The notes under the pieces were generated by a model that had not been told where the DNA came from, did no database searches, and was given only the letters and a program-made list of their open reading frames with translations. Positions 50,301 to 60,800 of a stretch of 64,000 bases of DNA are shown here, piece by piece (position 1 is the stretch's first letter; each line of letters begins with the position of its first letter). The stretch comes from Lepidodermella squamata. Taxonomy: Eukaryota; Gastrotricha. Where the stretch lies: positions 4,774,001 to 4,838,000 of the forward strand of contig JBLDXI010000042.1 of assembly GCA_047495785.1 (NCBI GenBank), in the 5' to 3' direction. Both the position numbers and the translations under genes were made by a program.

Positions 50301-51497
50301 ACAACCGGCACTGTTATCAACTCGGTGTTTTCGTATCGCTCGTAACTCGACATCGGCCGATCGACTAAAAAAATTGAAAAATTAAAGAAAATAAAAATAA
50401 AAATAGCGAAAAATATATGAGTATAAGTAATAAATAATGGCCGTGAGGAATTAACAGATTCTGCAATGATAATGTTCTTCAATCCAAATTTTATGGATAT
50501 TTCTCGCTATAGGATCTCACCCATTTAATTACATTCCGAACATCTGTCTGGAGAGCTGAAATAACAATCTAAGAAATTGCACACTTCCACGTGATTTATA
50601 GCTGATTCTTATTCAATTGGAAGTCATGCGAGATAAGCGAGAAATGATTACCTGAAAAAATGTGATCGATATTTTCAAGATTGCAATAGCATTGTTTTAA
50701 GAAAGAAATAAAAAGACAGTAAAATTGGCACAGCTATATTGAGGTCAAGAATCGTCTCGAATTTGTAAAGAGCCGATAAAAATTAGCACCGGGCATCGGG
50801 TGGTCATAAAAAAATTAGCCGCCATCCGGGGCCCAAGTAGCCGCGTATAAATCAAATGGCGCCATTTTTATGCTAATTATGCGCAGAAAAAACGGGAAAC
50901 ATTCAAGGATAGGATAACGGCGTATAGAAAACGGGTCCATTATATAAATTTGAAAAGTATGAAACTTTTTACAGCTAATTTACAAAAATTATTTACAATA
51001 TTGTAGAGAATATGGAGGGGGCTCTGATAAAAAACTTCATATTTTTGCCAATTTAAAATCGAAAATAATTGCTAGAAATGAATATCCAGATTTTAGGCCT
51101 GTAACACTTCCCTACAAAAATCTAATTTTTTAATGACTAAAAAAAATAAAAAAATCTAACAAAACTGACTTGGCTGCCACTTGACGCCGGTTTCACAGCT
51201 CGGCATAGCAATGCAGGCTAGTTCGTTAGAAAACCTGTTGTAGCTGCTCTTTTTACCAAAATTCGAATCAGCAACAGTAGGTGGTTGTGGTGGTGGTTGT
51301 AAAGTTGCGTCACACCGCTCACAACTGCGCACGCGTGTTTTTTGACCACCGCGCGACAATAACAGGCGCCGGCGTGTCGCCTCGCACGCCGATGAGGCCG
51401 GGCAACGGCGGGGCGCGGTCCGGCCCACGTCACGTTCGCCGCCGTACAGCGTATACGCCTGGCTGGCGGCGTCGAAATACGCGTAAGATGCCGCCAT
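20363..51497 (-). CDS. TNS: Tensin, full-length form (C1-PTP-C2-linker-SH2-PTB)
   Basis: A focal-adhesion adaptor linking actin, integrin tails and phosphotyrosine proteins. Exons: 51497-51170, 50364-50050, 49659-49510, 49368-49328, 42570-42475, 41473-41175, 40089-39742, 38742-38216, 37382-37317, 36384-35943, 32743-32294, 31139-31101, 30734-30653, 29742-28756, 25889-25180, 25116-25030, 24864-24691, 23992-23189, 22064-21454 and 20665-20363, roughly 2,280 residues. Phases agree everywhere except 37317 to 36384. Domains: C1 zinc finger (CVAC, CTVC, AHEHC, exons 3-5) as in TNS2; PTP-like with HCKGAVGR near residue 510; C2 (PSQLRYVRYFDGLLTG, LHHVIISRLP, VYTSGVFLLP); Ser/Gln-rich linker; SH2 with GTFLIRDS; PTB with VVYLGSVDCES, VTLTDNIRRLFFRRHYP, CHVFAELDP. 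The 25030 donor is GC, and the 25889 acceptor lacks a pyrimidine tract. Confidence 0.9.
20666..21453 (-). other. Tensin last intron, within the PTB domain
   Basis: AT-rich intron splitting the PTB after VHFK. It contains a (TC)n tract at 20977-20991; nothing else recognised. Confidence 0.6.
22065..23188 (-). other. Tensin intron before the SH2 exon
   Basis: AT-rich, with no coding potential beyond chance frames. Boundaries: GTAAGG donor at 23188 and ATTTAG acceptor at 22065. Confidence 0.6.
23993..24690 (-). other. Tensin intron
   Basis: Plain AT-rich intron with a GTAAGT donor and TTTCCAG acceptor. No gene, repeat family or RNA seen. Confidence 0.6.
25890..28755 (-). promoter_or_regulatory. 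Large tensin intron with GC-richer island; possible internal promoter
   Basis: About 26040-27930 differs from the AT-rich ends: CpG-containing stretches, TAATAATAA runs and GATA motifs. The next exon begins after a very poor acceptor but has an in-frame ATG at 25876 (MPLASPTSARPP). A transcript starting in this island and using that ATG would make an SH2-PTB short form. This is inference. Confidence 0.35.
29743..30652 (-). other. Tensin intron
   Basis: AT-rich, nothing recognised apart from the GTAAGA donor and TTTTTAG acceptor. Confidence 0.55.
31140..32293 (-). other. Tensin intron
   Basis: AT-rich, GTAAGT donor and TTAACAG acceptor. The frames at 31410-31664 and 31794-31988 are chance. 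Confidence 0.55.
32744..35942 (-). promoter_or_regulatory. Tensin intron with GC-richer island 34080-35220
   Basis: The centre is rich in CpG, GATA, CAACAA and TAGTAGTAG motifs (trinucleotide run at 34208-34222), flanked by AT-rich DNA. It could hold an enhancer or internal promoter; no coding exon is supported. Confidence 0.3.
36385..37316 (-). promoter_or_regulatory. CpG-rich putative internal tensin promoter with noncoding exon
   Basis: 36440-36920 is the most CpG-rich noncoding stretch in this part of the gene. On the minus strand a consensus donor (GTAAGT at 36607-36602) can join a noncoding first exon to the exon carrying ATG 36384 (MTCFLDCISEVG). That exon has an in-frame stop just before its ATG and does not match the phase of the upstream C2 exon. 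Together these suggest a start site for a short tensin lacking C1-PTP-C2, comparable with vertebrate TNS4. Inference. Confidence 0.45.
37383..38215 (-). other. Tensin intron in the C2 domain
   Basis: AT-rich intron separating the C2 core from its last strands (PPDFQLELVFSPSPQQLV). Nothing else seen. Confidence 0.6.
38743..39741 (-). other. Tensin intron between PTP-like and C2 regions
   Basis: AT-rich intron after the HCx5R helix; no internal feature recognised. Confidence 0.6.
40090..41174 (-). other. Tensin intron with CATAG microsatellite
   Basis: Contains (CATAG)n at 40205-40227. The 40600-40870 stretch is built from diverged AATTCCTAT-type words, probably a degraded low-complexity expansion. 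Confidence 0.5.
40205..40227. repeat. Pentanucleotide microsatellite (CATAG)n
   Basis: Four and a half perfect CATAG units. Confidence 0.9.
41474..42474 (-). other. Tensin intron
   Basis: AT-rich near the acceptor, GC-richer with GATA motifs from 41940. No coding exon seen. Confidence 0.5.
42571..49327 (-). promoter_or_regulatory. Largest tensin intron, 6.8 kb, mosaic of islands
   Basis: It splits the C1 domain before its last cysteine. AT-rich stretches alternate with CpG- and GATA-containing islands at about 42600-43140, 43820-44480, 45340-46690, 47570-48250 and 49110-49320. A (GT)n tract lies at 42744-42767. The 162-codon plus frame at 43933-44421 sits in an island and looks non-protein. 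Islands may be enhancers or alternative promoters; this cannot be tested by eye. Confidence 0.35.
50365..51169 (-). other. First tensin intron
   Basis: Mostly AT-rich, with a weak GTCAGT donor at 51169 and a strong TTTTTTTAG acceptor. The weak donor makes the first exon (start MAASYAYFDAAS, ATG at 51497) the least certain part of the N-terminus. Confidence 0.5.
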
Positions 51498-53420
51498 TTT
51501 TGGTGGTAGCAAACAGTGGTAGCAAATCGATCAGCTTATCATTTCTTCCGCCTTTTATCCAATGTTCATCGAGAATTTTTCAACTTGATAAAATTAACAT
51601 AAAATAATGTAAAAATTGCTGAAAAATAGAGAAATTATGAGGAATATGAGACATTATTTTAAATAAGATTAAACCTAGGTCTCAAAATTCAAAATTGTAT
51701 GAAAAATCGAAACTTTCGAATCGATTATAAGATCTCCGCAAAGAGAAAGTACAACATTTTATTGCATTCGGGTGAGCGACAATATAGCCGACGACAAACC
51801 AGCCCGCCATAAATTTGTTTGGCGAAGTTTATTACTATCAAATATGCGAAGCTGAGATACCTAATTAACAATTCAAATTATGATAAGTATTTTCGATTTT
51901 TAATTTTTTGGTAATTAATTTTTAGAAAATAATCGCATAATATAAGTAAATATATGCTAAAAAAAATCGAAAAATTGACTCATTTAACTGGGAATGCTGC
52001 TTTTTCTCTAATGAGGTTTCGATTTGGTAATTAAGACTTCGATGAAAAAACTTTTTGGAAAAAAATTGAAAAATTTCAGTAAAATGCAGAGTAAGAAATC
52101 GTAGGAAAAAAAACAATGCCCAGACAACAACAATAGCAAATAATTTGTGTAATTGAGACGGCGATGAGTCGCGCGGCTATTACATTCTATTTTTGACGGG
52201 GCTTTATTAGTGTAAACACAAAGCAAACCCCCAAGGGATAGTGTACTGACGGGCGCCTCATTGTATATTAAGGAATGAGTGCGCCGAGTTCTGAAATTCA
52301 AAGTGGCACAAAATCGATGGCGACCAGGCGGTTGACAGGCGCGAGTGGCCGCAGGTGGGGGCACAGGGTGACTGTACATAGTCATTTTTGGCCCCTTATT
52401 CCACAACACAAAACAAACGCGCATTAAAGGAAGCTATAAGCTCTTGCCGGCTGCCGATACTGATAGCAGCGATGTACATACTATGAGACTATAAAGTGAA
52501 AATAATAACTGGGAATATTATTAAGGCTGTTATAGTATTTGGGTTATTATAGGATTTTATGCGCATTTCTGTGCATGCGCAAGTAGCCGCGAACGTGGCC
52601 GCGCGCGCGTCCCGGCCTTATCGCGCGTCGCAGCCGCTTTATTACTATTCACGAGCCGACGCTGGCTGCGGCGACGCCGCACCTGAGCTACCGCTCACTT
52701 TTACTCAAGAACCTCATTTTTTTAATAGCTCCAATTAAACCCGGGCTATTCTAGGATATTTCTGTGAATAATCTGCGAAATTTCTCATCTCATAAATTCC
52801 TTAGAAGTGTCGAAATTCAGCAATTTTAGAGCTCATATAGAATCCATAATTCTTACATATTTTTAGAAAAGTGTGAAAAGCTGATACTAAAAGTGTATTC
52901 ATAGAATAAAACCCCGCTGAGAATCGGCTGCCTGAGAAGTGGCAATATAATTTAAAATGAATAAAAAAATTCGATTCCTAATCGCGTTTAAACGAGAAAC
53001 CGTCAAGAAACTTGGCTTCGAAGTTTGAATCTAATAATCTCATCAAATCCCACTTTTCGCTTGCTGGAGTCTACTATTTTCGTCGGATGGAACATTCAGA
53101 GAATCCAGGTTCTGAATGAAATTTCAAGTATTAGGATTCATTAGGAATGTTGGAAACATGAACAAATTCATGCTTCATGCTGGAACCGAGATGTTGTTTA
53201 GCGGTTCTTTAACTCTGAGAGTTGGTATATCGAATGGGCGTCGATTCGATCAGCTATCATCTTTCAGCCGCGGTGTGGTGCTATGATAACATGCGATGAG
53301 ATCGCCTGTGGATACTTTATAACATATAACATATTCCTTATTAAAGTTTAATGATAAGCGGCCTTTTTCGATCACAAATATGCTAAAATAACATTTATAT
53401 TATTTTACGCCGTGACGGGC

Positions 53421-53560
53421 GTTGATACTTCTCCTGCTTTACCTTACTTTTCATACTATAGCGGACTTCTGAATGCTGAGTTTTACGCATTGCTCTCAGG
53501 CATGGAATTCAAGTGAATTTAAACCACATTTTTGAATTCATTCGTCAAGGCTCGAGTCGA
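53421..53560 (+). repeat. Diverged dispersed repeat, copy 1
   Basis: About 140 bp aligns by eye with 57641-57781 in the same orientation. Shared blocks include TTGATACTT, CTTACCTTA-like, CTAATGCTG-like, ATTGCTCTC and GAATT(C/T)ATTCGTCAA, with small gaps. The family is unknown. Confidence 0.55.
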
Positions 53561-54181
53561 CATAGAGGTTTCATAGGATTCATAGCAGCCACGGGAGCGG
53601 TGCTATGAAGAGAATATAACTATGGAATGCAAAATAATATGGAATTCAGATAATATTTTCTAAAATTATTCGAAATTATTTCCTCATTTCTTTCTCTCAA
53701 TCCATTTGCATGCATTCAATTTATTATTTTGTGTCGGTGCATTCGCACCTTTTCGTTCTTTGTGTGGTGAGAAAAAGATCAGATTTCCGTAAAAATGTGC
53801 GACTTTCGTAATATCTAACCTTCCAAATTGATAAGATTGTCGAGATTGAATCGTTTTCAAGCTGCAATTAGCAATTATATGCTCTGTGCCATGGAGATGG
53901 GACTTTTCTGTGCGGAAAAAGTTAAACTCGAAAAATCCACGAAATTGAAGGTATGAGTTTTGATCCCTGGCGAATGCGATTTTCAGATGCCTGCCTGTAG
54001 ACCTGAGTAAGAAATTGTGAACATCTCAATTTTCGATTTTGGATGGAGATGCGACTTTTTGCCGCACCAAAGACGATTTTCTTCTCGTTTTCTTCATATG
54101 ATGAACCACGTAATATCATGCTGTCGTTTTATCAGCTACAACTCTAATAATAAAAAAGCCTGCTTCCATTTTTCATTTGTA

Positions 54182-54187
54182 TTTATT
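54182..54187 (-). terminator. AATAAA poly(A) signal of the kinase gene
   Basis: Minus-strand AATAAA 63 bp past the kinase stop. Confidence 0.6.
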
Positions 54188-54249
54188 TTTGGTGTCGTAA
54201 ATTAGTGAAGCAACATGAAATACTGAACATGAAATTAAAAGCTTCTCAG

Positions 54250-55538
54250 TCAGTTGTCTTCAAAAATTACTGACCCGTCGGAGTCATCCAGATTATCGTT
54301 CATAAACAAGTCGAGAGCATTTCTTACAGATTCACTTGATGGACTGTGTAGGCAGGCCATAACGACTGCTGCTAACTCTTGGCTTACCGGGCCTATTCGA
54401 TGATTCACTTCAATCGTCAGTTTGCGACGAGAGTTGTATGTTTCCAAAAAATCTTCTTCCACACAAGCCATTTCACAAATTGTAGTTCCAAAACAGCACC
54501 AGTCCAGCTCGGCAGAACCTACATTGACGTTTACATCCAAACAATATTGCCTGGTTATCTCTACTATCGGTTCATTGAAATGAACAGCAGCGCCAAAGTC
54601 GACCAACACAGCTCCAACACAGTCAGTCTTGAGCATAATATTACCAGGTTTCAAATCAGCGAAACAAATCTGCTTGGAATGCAGATATTCAAGAGCATGC
54701 GCGCAATCGTTAGAAATGTCTGCAATCGCTTGAAGAGGCAAATGTGATTTTGTAACATCAGACCATTTAAAAATATACTGCTGAACACTTAGAGGATAGA
54801 ATGTCATTACGATTACACCAAGTTTCACAAGTTCTCCTGTTCCAGGGTCTTCGCGATCCATCGTGAACGCTCTAACAATTTGGACGATATTCGAATGTCT
54901 GCCAATTTGCAAAAGCATTTTCGAAACTCGTTTGTATTCTTCTCGATTCCGAAAGATTTTAGCAGCCATCGTCCTGCCACGTTCCGGGAACGTGTAAAGG
55001 AAGTAAGACTTCCACTGTGCGCCAGGTGTATCTATAAGATCGCCGAATAGAATGTGATGCTTTGAGACAGCTCTCGCATTCGTCGAGATATTGATAGCCC
55101 GGCGATACTGACGAAGGATACCTTCAGCCATTAATTTCGTCAGGCCCGGTGTCATAAGAGCAGTGAGATAGAGGACATAGTCTCATTTGATTGAAGTGAT
55201 CTCACTGCTTTTGAACCGGACGCCCAATCTTGTCAGTTTATCCTCAATTGTTTCATTCACTGCGAGAATGAGAAAAATTGAATACTGAGAAATGATGTAT
55301 CGATTTTGATTCGAGACAAAGCTGAGTACTCATCGTCGTAAAAATCAATGCTAAGAGACTAACCTGGTATGATTGGCAGTTCTTCTGCAGCATGCCGTTG
55401 GAGAAGATGCCCACAACTTCGGCATTTCGATGGAATTTCGTCCGTGAAGCAGCCTTTCTCTCCTCTTTGAATGTCGCATTTGTCATTTTTTTGTAACAAC
55501 GGATCAATTTCACAATCTCTGCAGAAGAGAGAGGTCAT
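54250..55538 (-). CDS. Divergent protein kinase with N-terminal Cys-rich domain
   Basis: Exons 55538-55364, 55259-55206 and 55121-54250 join in phase; 366 residues. Exon 1 starts MTSLFCRDCEID and carries CxxC pairs (CRDC, CRSCGHLLQRH) plus two further cysteines, a likely zinc-binding module. The kinase domain (about 100-350) keeps the catalytic residues: AAK Lys131, FADLKPGN with Asp232 and Asn237, VDFG with Asp251, and a helix-F LDWCCFGTTICEM. The glycine loop is degenerate, HRD is FAD, and no APE is clear. It is probably active but with atypical ATP binding. I could not place it in a named kinase family. If the last splice is wrong, the kinase domain could instead start at ATG 55155 as its own gene. 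Confidence 0.75.
55159..55209. repeat. Inverted repeat spanning the kinase intron 2 donor
   Basis: Perfect 11-bp arms AGCAGTGAGAT (55159-55169) and ATCTCACTGCT (55199-55209) with a 29-nt loop. The distal arm covers the predicted GTGAGA donor at 55205, so the transcript could fold a hairpin over its own splice site. Confidence 0.6.
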
Positions 55539-55892
55539 ATTGGTAACAAGTCTATAAAACAGGACAGAAAAATAGAAAGAATCGAGTACAACCTTATCGA
55601 TAAGCGGTCAAATAGTGAGCAGACTAGTATCAAGCAGTTCTTACCTATTATTTAGTAGTATCCATCTATTCTTAATTTTTCAGCAAACACAAGAATTGAA
55701 ACCCAAGATATATTGAAGAACCCTATGCATTTATCAATTACCAAGCTGAATAATCATAATACTGTTAACCTATTAGAGAATATATTCAATGCACAAAACT
55801 CAGCGTTTCATCAGGACTTCGAGCTCCCTCTTTCGATAGAGCGACAGTCGACAGTGGAGCAAGTTGCTATCAAATCTATCGATAGGTATAAC

Positions 55893-55985
55893 ATTACAAT
55901 AGAATGACAAACGGGAAAGGAGAGAAAGGCGGCTTCATGGACGAAATTCCATGTCGTTTGCGCTATAGCTACAACAGGATTCCAG
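55893..55985 (+). pseudogene. Decayed duplicate of the kinase first exon
   Basis: Starting at AATGACAAA, this stretch matches kinase exon 1 in opposite orientation. About 35 bp from GGAGAGAAAGGC to GACGAAATTCCAT differ at only two positions. In frame it reads GEKGGFMDEIPCR against GEKGCFTDEIPSK, then runs into a stop. The matching upstream CxxC and the rest of the kinase are not present. Confidence 0.6.
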
Positions 55986-57058
55986 TTTGCACATAGTCGT
56001 GACTTTCGTATACGACTGTGAGCTGCTTGTGGCTTGTGTGCTTCCCGTTTCTCCTATCTCTTTGGCAAGCACTTCGGGCAGTGTTCCCGAGTTATGGATG
56101 GATGGATTTATAAGCCCAATCGCCAGTTGCCCGACAATATTCTAGGGCATCAGTTGAGAGTAAAGCACCCGAGTCACCGCTGTGGCGATGTTTTACACGG
56201 GCCAAGTAGCACAAAAAGAGTAGAAAAATAAATTAGAAAAATAGATTACGGATCTAATGAAAAAACATCGAGTTGTTCTTTAGCGAATTCGACGACGTAG
56301 GCTGCTGTTGACGCGTGCTTTTTGAATGAATGAATGAGTTCTATTGTTAAAGCCCCAGACTCTAACATATTTCTTAAATGTTATTGAAATGACATGAGTT
56401 GAGAGGATATGATACAAAGTCTTGCAAGAATGTCTCACAATACAGTCACCACGCTAGTATATTTGAGTAGTTTGAATGAATCTATTTAACATGCTCTTAA
56501 GCTTGACTAAAATGTCTCTGTAGTAATTCAGCTAGGTCGGCGATAGCAGGCAGATTGTATTGGTGTCTCTCCTCGCATTCGCAGGCAATGTGTGCCGGGA
56601 TTTGCCAGAACAAGACCGGTTCGCCACACGAACGCGTGCTTTTTCAGTTAGCCATGCAAAAGAGGAAATTAAATAAAGCGCCTTTCGATTTTAAAAGTGT
56701 TTATAGTTGAAATTCGACAATAATTTTTAGCACTGATTTAATTCATAAACCAACTTTTTAATATTTCAAGTTACCTTTTCCATGGCAACGCTTTTGCGGG
56801 TAAATTAAGAACTCGAATGATGTCAAAAATCTCGCCGTAACTCGCTAGCGGCACAGCGGCCATTGACGGTAAATATTCTCACTGCATTACTGCAACCAAA
56901 TAAAATCAAAATGACCGCTTATGTGGCACTTTGTGCCGCTTTGCGAGCGAAATGTGTCGCCAAATTCAGGTTCTAGCTTCCAGTCGGGTCTGTCCAACAA
57001 TGGCGGTGCCTCCGTCATGCTCAGCTCCAGAGTTTGAACGAGGGGTTCCTGCCTACCC

Positions 57059-57253
57059 TTGATTTGTCGTCTTCAGCTCGATCAGATACGATCAATCATC
57101 GGCTTTCACTCGAAAAACTGGGTTTACCAGAATGCTTCGTCCATAAAATCGCTATCATGTATTATAATTGCCAGCAACGTCGTCGCAGGCTCTTATGAGT
57201 TGATGTGCGAGGCCAAACAAGGCGGGCCTTTATCACCTGTTTCATTCATCTAG
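57059..57253 (+). mobile_element. Reverse transcriptase relic of a LINE-like retrotransposon
   Basis: Two overlapping frames show neighbouring RT motifs: INHRLSLEKLGLPECFVHKI with an IAIMYYNCQ stretch in one (57061-57195), then KQGGPLSPVSFI, the QGxPLSP motif, in the other (57059-57253). The frame change and missing catalytic YxDD block mark a dead fragment. Confidence 0.65.
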
Positions 57254-57640
57254 TTTATTGGTGATTTTGTGAGTTGGTTATTTATGCTTTTCAACCCAGC
57301 ATCTTCACCTCATAGTCACTCAAAATTCATCAAATGAGCATTCTGAGTACCAATTAGTACTAGCAACGATCTGATCGATACAGAATTTCGTCTCATCTCA
57401 CCCTGCGAGGCGCGCTCCATCGCTGCTTTCAAGATGCTATTCAAAATTCACTCTGCCAGCGAGAGTAGTTTGCTTCACCATGCGCTAATCAATATGCGGA
57501 AATTTAAACCAACCATCCGAAATATCCTCGTCATAAGTCCGATGGAGCGGAAAGGTCAGGAATCAGTTGTTATATATTCCAAGCAAAGTGCGGGATCTAC
57601 GTTAAAATGGATCTATTGTAACAAGTATTACCTCTTTCCC

Positions 57641-57781
57641 TTGATACTTGATATTTTTACCGCCTTACCTTATCATTCCTCTAATGCTGACTGTCTAATG
57701 CTGGTTTGATGTATTGCTCTCGCGCAGGAAGCTTGAGTGAAAATAACTACTCGTTTGAATTTATTCGTCAAAACTGAGAGT
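57641..57781 (+). repeat. Diverged dispersed repeat, copy 2
   Basis: Aligns with 53421-53560. It overlaps the probable 3' UTR of the PAN-CTHRC1 gene and supplies its poly(A) signal. Confidence 0.55.
57760..57765 (-). terminator. AATAAA poly(A) signal of the PAN-CTHRC1 gene
   Basis: Minus-strand AATAAA 90 bp past the stop, inside the dispersed repeat. Confidence 0.55.
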
Positions 57782-57854
57782 CAATTAAACCGTCATTAAG
57801 TTTCGGATTCAGTCAATAAACGCAATGCTATGTCACAATCACTGTCAGCAGGAA

Positions 57855-60800
57855 TTACAGATTGCCATCGTAAAGTTCTTCGACCATGAGATACGAAGCC
57901 CCGCCAAGGGTGGCAGAGTACGTCTTGATGAAAACGCCCCAACCTGGGTCAACCCTGCCCATAGCCAGGCCAATGGTAACCGGTCCAGCTGCCAACGGCA
58001 TTTTGCAAACACCCTCAACTGGAAAAAGAAACACTTTTTACATAAACTAAGATGGCAGAGAAGCTCGGAGTTTGATATGATCATGGATCATAGCATTACT
58101 CTGCAGCTGTAGCTGTGAACTTACCGACTCTCGGAACGGCTCGGCAAATGCCATACGCCGGGCCGTTGAAGTACCACCAAGATTCGATACGGTAAGGCGT
58201 TGTGCAATCGGCTCCGTTGATGGTTACGTACCAACGAGGGGCTTCAGCGCCGTTGTTGCCGTTGACGCACATCTCCTGCATGCCGTACCATTTGATGTGC
58301 AGGGCCGACTTGTCTTGCAGCTTATTGTAGACACGCGTCTGTTGAACGTCAGTTAAAGATTTTAAAGCTCATAGGCCTCAAATATAGTAGTTCCAGCTCC
58401 TGCAACGAATACACTGAGTTTCTCCATATCTTATTAGCTTTTGAACAAGTTTTTAGGTCATTCAAGGTATACATTCGGACTTACGAATGTGACACCCTAT
58501 GTTCATCAAATTACTGCTAGTTCATAGTTCCTAAGTTCTTCCTCGAAATTTGCGATAGTTATAAAAGATTACGTACCGTGACAGAATTTAAGCATGCTGA
58601 TCCCGCAGCGGCCCTACATCCCTCCGTAATGGAATAATAGCGCCTGTTGTAGTAAGGTAGTTGCAAGACGGTACCGTCATCCATCAGCACTGTAACAAAA
58701 CCGAGTTTACCAAACTCTCGTGAGAAATTTATACACTTTAACTTACAAACGTTGATCGGTAGGTTCTCGTGAATCTCTTCAATGATCATGCCTGATGGCT
58801 TGCCTCGGCCGATATCCATCGCATCGCTGTAATTTCCGTCCGAGTAATACGCGCAGTTGTGATCCCACCAAACAGCTATGTCATACCTACCAGCTGGCAG
58901 GCCGCGGCACACTCCATCGACTACAGCCGAGTGACAAATAATCAAGCTACAAAGTAAGTTTGGTTATAGGCTTACGTTCGATTGTGTAACTGTAAGGTCC
59001 AATGCGATTGCCTCCAGTACCATACGTGATTTCGCGAATCACAGTCTCAATCGAGTAAGGATTAGTGCATAGTTGATCGTTGATAGTCACGTAAAGTCGC
59101 GTGCAACGGTTGTAATTGTTGATATAGACCGTGCTTTGCCAGTAAACTCGCAACAGCGAAGTGTCCGATCGCTTTTTGTACTTCCAAATTACCTGCAAAA
59201 TACAACATTTCCAAGTAATAAGTAGCTGAAAGTGCAACTGATGGAGAGAAATGCAGGGGATCGAAAGGTGCGGTTCGATTTTATAAGTGATGCAAGACGC
59301 AACACACTGAAAAATTTAATCGAAACGGCATAATGTTATCAAACCAAATTAAACACCGAATATTAACTAAAATTTCCCATGAAGTTCTATCAGTGGAATG
59401 CCTTATGAAGATCGCGGAGAAGCTCATTGTAGCTTCAATATTACAGAATTGAGTTTTCGGAAAATCATCTGTGCCTGAAATATAAGTTTAATCTTACCCA
59501 ATCAGTTCGCTGGCCAGCTAGCATGCCGTTGTAGGAAAAACCTTTACCCCATTGCTTAGCGAAAGTGTTGTAAACCTGTGGAAGTGGAGTTCAAATAGTG
59601 CAATCAACAAATGGGTAACAGACCGTAGCACTCTGGCAGCGAGCAGCATCATCTAGATTTCGCGCACAATATATCAGTTCAGAAGCCTATTTTACGAATT
59701 TTTCGGATTTCAATACCTAATTTGAAGAGATAGTCTGCTGGAATGTACTCTTCGACCCACATGAAATTATTAGCCTTAGAGTTGACGATGGCGCCACCTA
59801 TGTCTATGCCGTTACCGTGAGATTGACCAAACGCACGATAGTCATAGTAGAGCACGATGGGATATGTTCCCTTTGGAAAGTCACTCAATACACATGGGAA
59901 TTCGACATGAAAATTAATTCCGAATTGATCGCTGTTGTGCGCGTCCATGAATTCGTTGACCAAGACCCAGAACATATTGTCGTCGCCAGCACAATTCATC
60001 CCGTTTATGGTTACATATAGGTAACCTGAAAATAAGACATTTCAGGATAAAGCAATTTTAAATAGCACCTTATTCGATGCTGTCATCTTAATGTATTTAC
60101 CGTCGCGAACCGGGCAGCAGGTCCCTTGATTAAAGTGCGCCCAATAGGGAATGTTGATATGAACTCGCAAGTGTGTGAAGTCATGTTTTTTCGTGAAGCT
60201 CGAGCTCTGAACAATCATTTATACAGGCATCAATGAGGCAAGATACTCACCCAAACTGTGAACGGCATTGCGGTACTCTGGCGTGGGTTGATCGCTACTT
60301 CGTTTTGTATGAGGCTTACCCGTCGGGGAACATCGAAACATGACGCCATTTCTCCTGGAAAATTTGTATTCAAATCAATGCTTCAGATGGTAACATTGAT
60401 ATAGAGAGGGAATTTTACCAAAACCATACCTGCACAGTAAGCAGTATTATTCGGGCAGTCCTGAATGCAAACCGGGGAGATGGCATCAGCTGATGGCTGA
60501 GGCACAGCCGGGCAGAATGTGTCGCAGCTATCCACACCAGTAATCCTATCTATCACCCCATCTACAATTGACTGCGGGGCAATTAGGATGCCCGATGCAA
60601 GTGCGCCCTCGGATCGATCGAAGCCGATTGCCGTGTCCTTATTAGCTCTCAGAAGCCAGCATTCCCTGAGAGATGGGTTGAAGAAGGCTGATCTGCAAGG
60701 GGGCGATGAAGTAGCTAGACATCTAGTCTGGCACTGTTCGATGGAGCTAACAGTTCGGTTAAGCCCACCGATGACGTATAGATTCCAAGCGAGATCGTTC

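Larger units (their letters stand above)
51498..54249. other. Tensin promoter region and upstream intergenic DNA
   Basis: 52100-52720 is CpG- and GATA-rich and may be the main tensin promoter. 53421-53560 is one copy of a diverged repeat also found at 57641-57781. No coding exon recognised. Confidence 0.35.
55539..57854. other. Intergenic region with gene and transposon relics
   Basis: Holds a decayed copy of the kinase first exon (55893-55985), a LINE reverse-transcriptase relic (57059-57253) and the second copy of a dispersed repeat (57641-57781). The plus frame at 56034-56231 has a protein-like start but no splice or family support. Confidence 0.5.

Noticed and set aside
56034-56231. Plus-strand frame with Cys and aromatic residues
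   Set aside because: No splice partners or recognisable domain; lies among relics of other elements.
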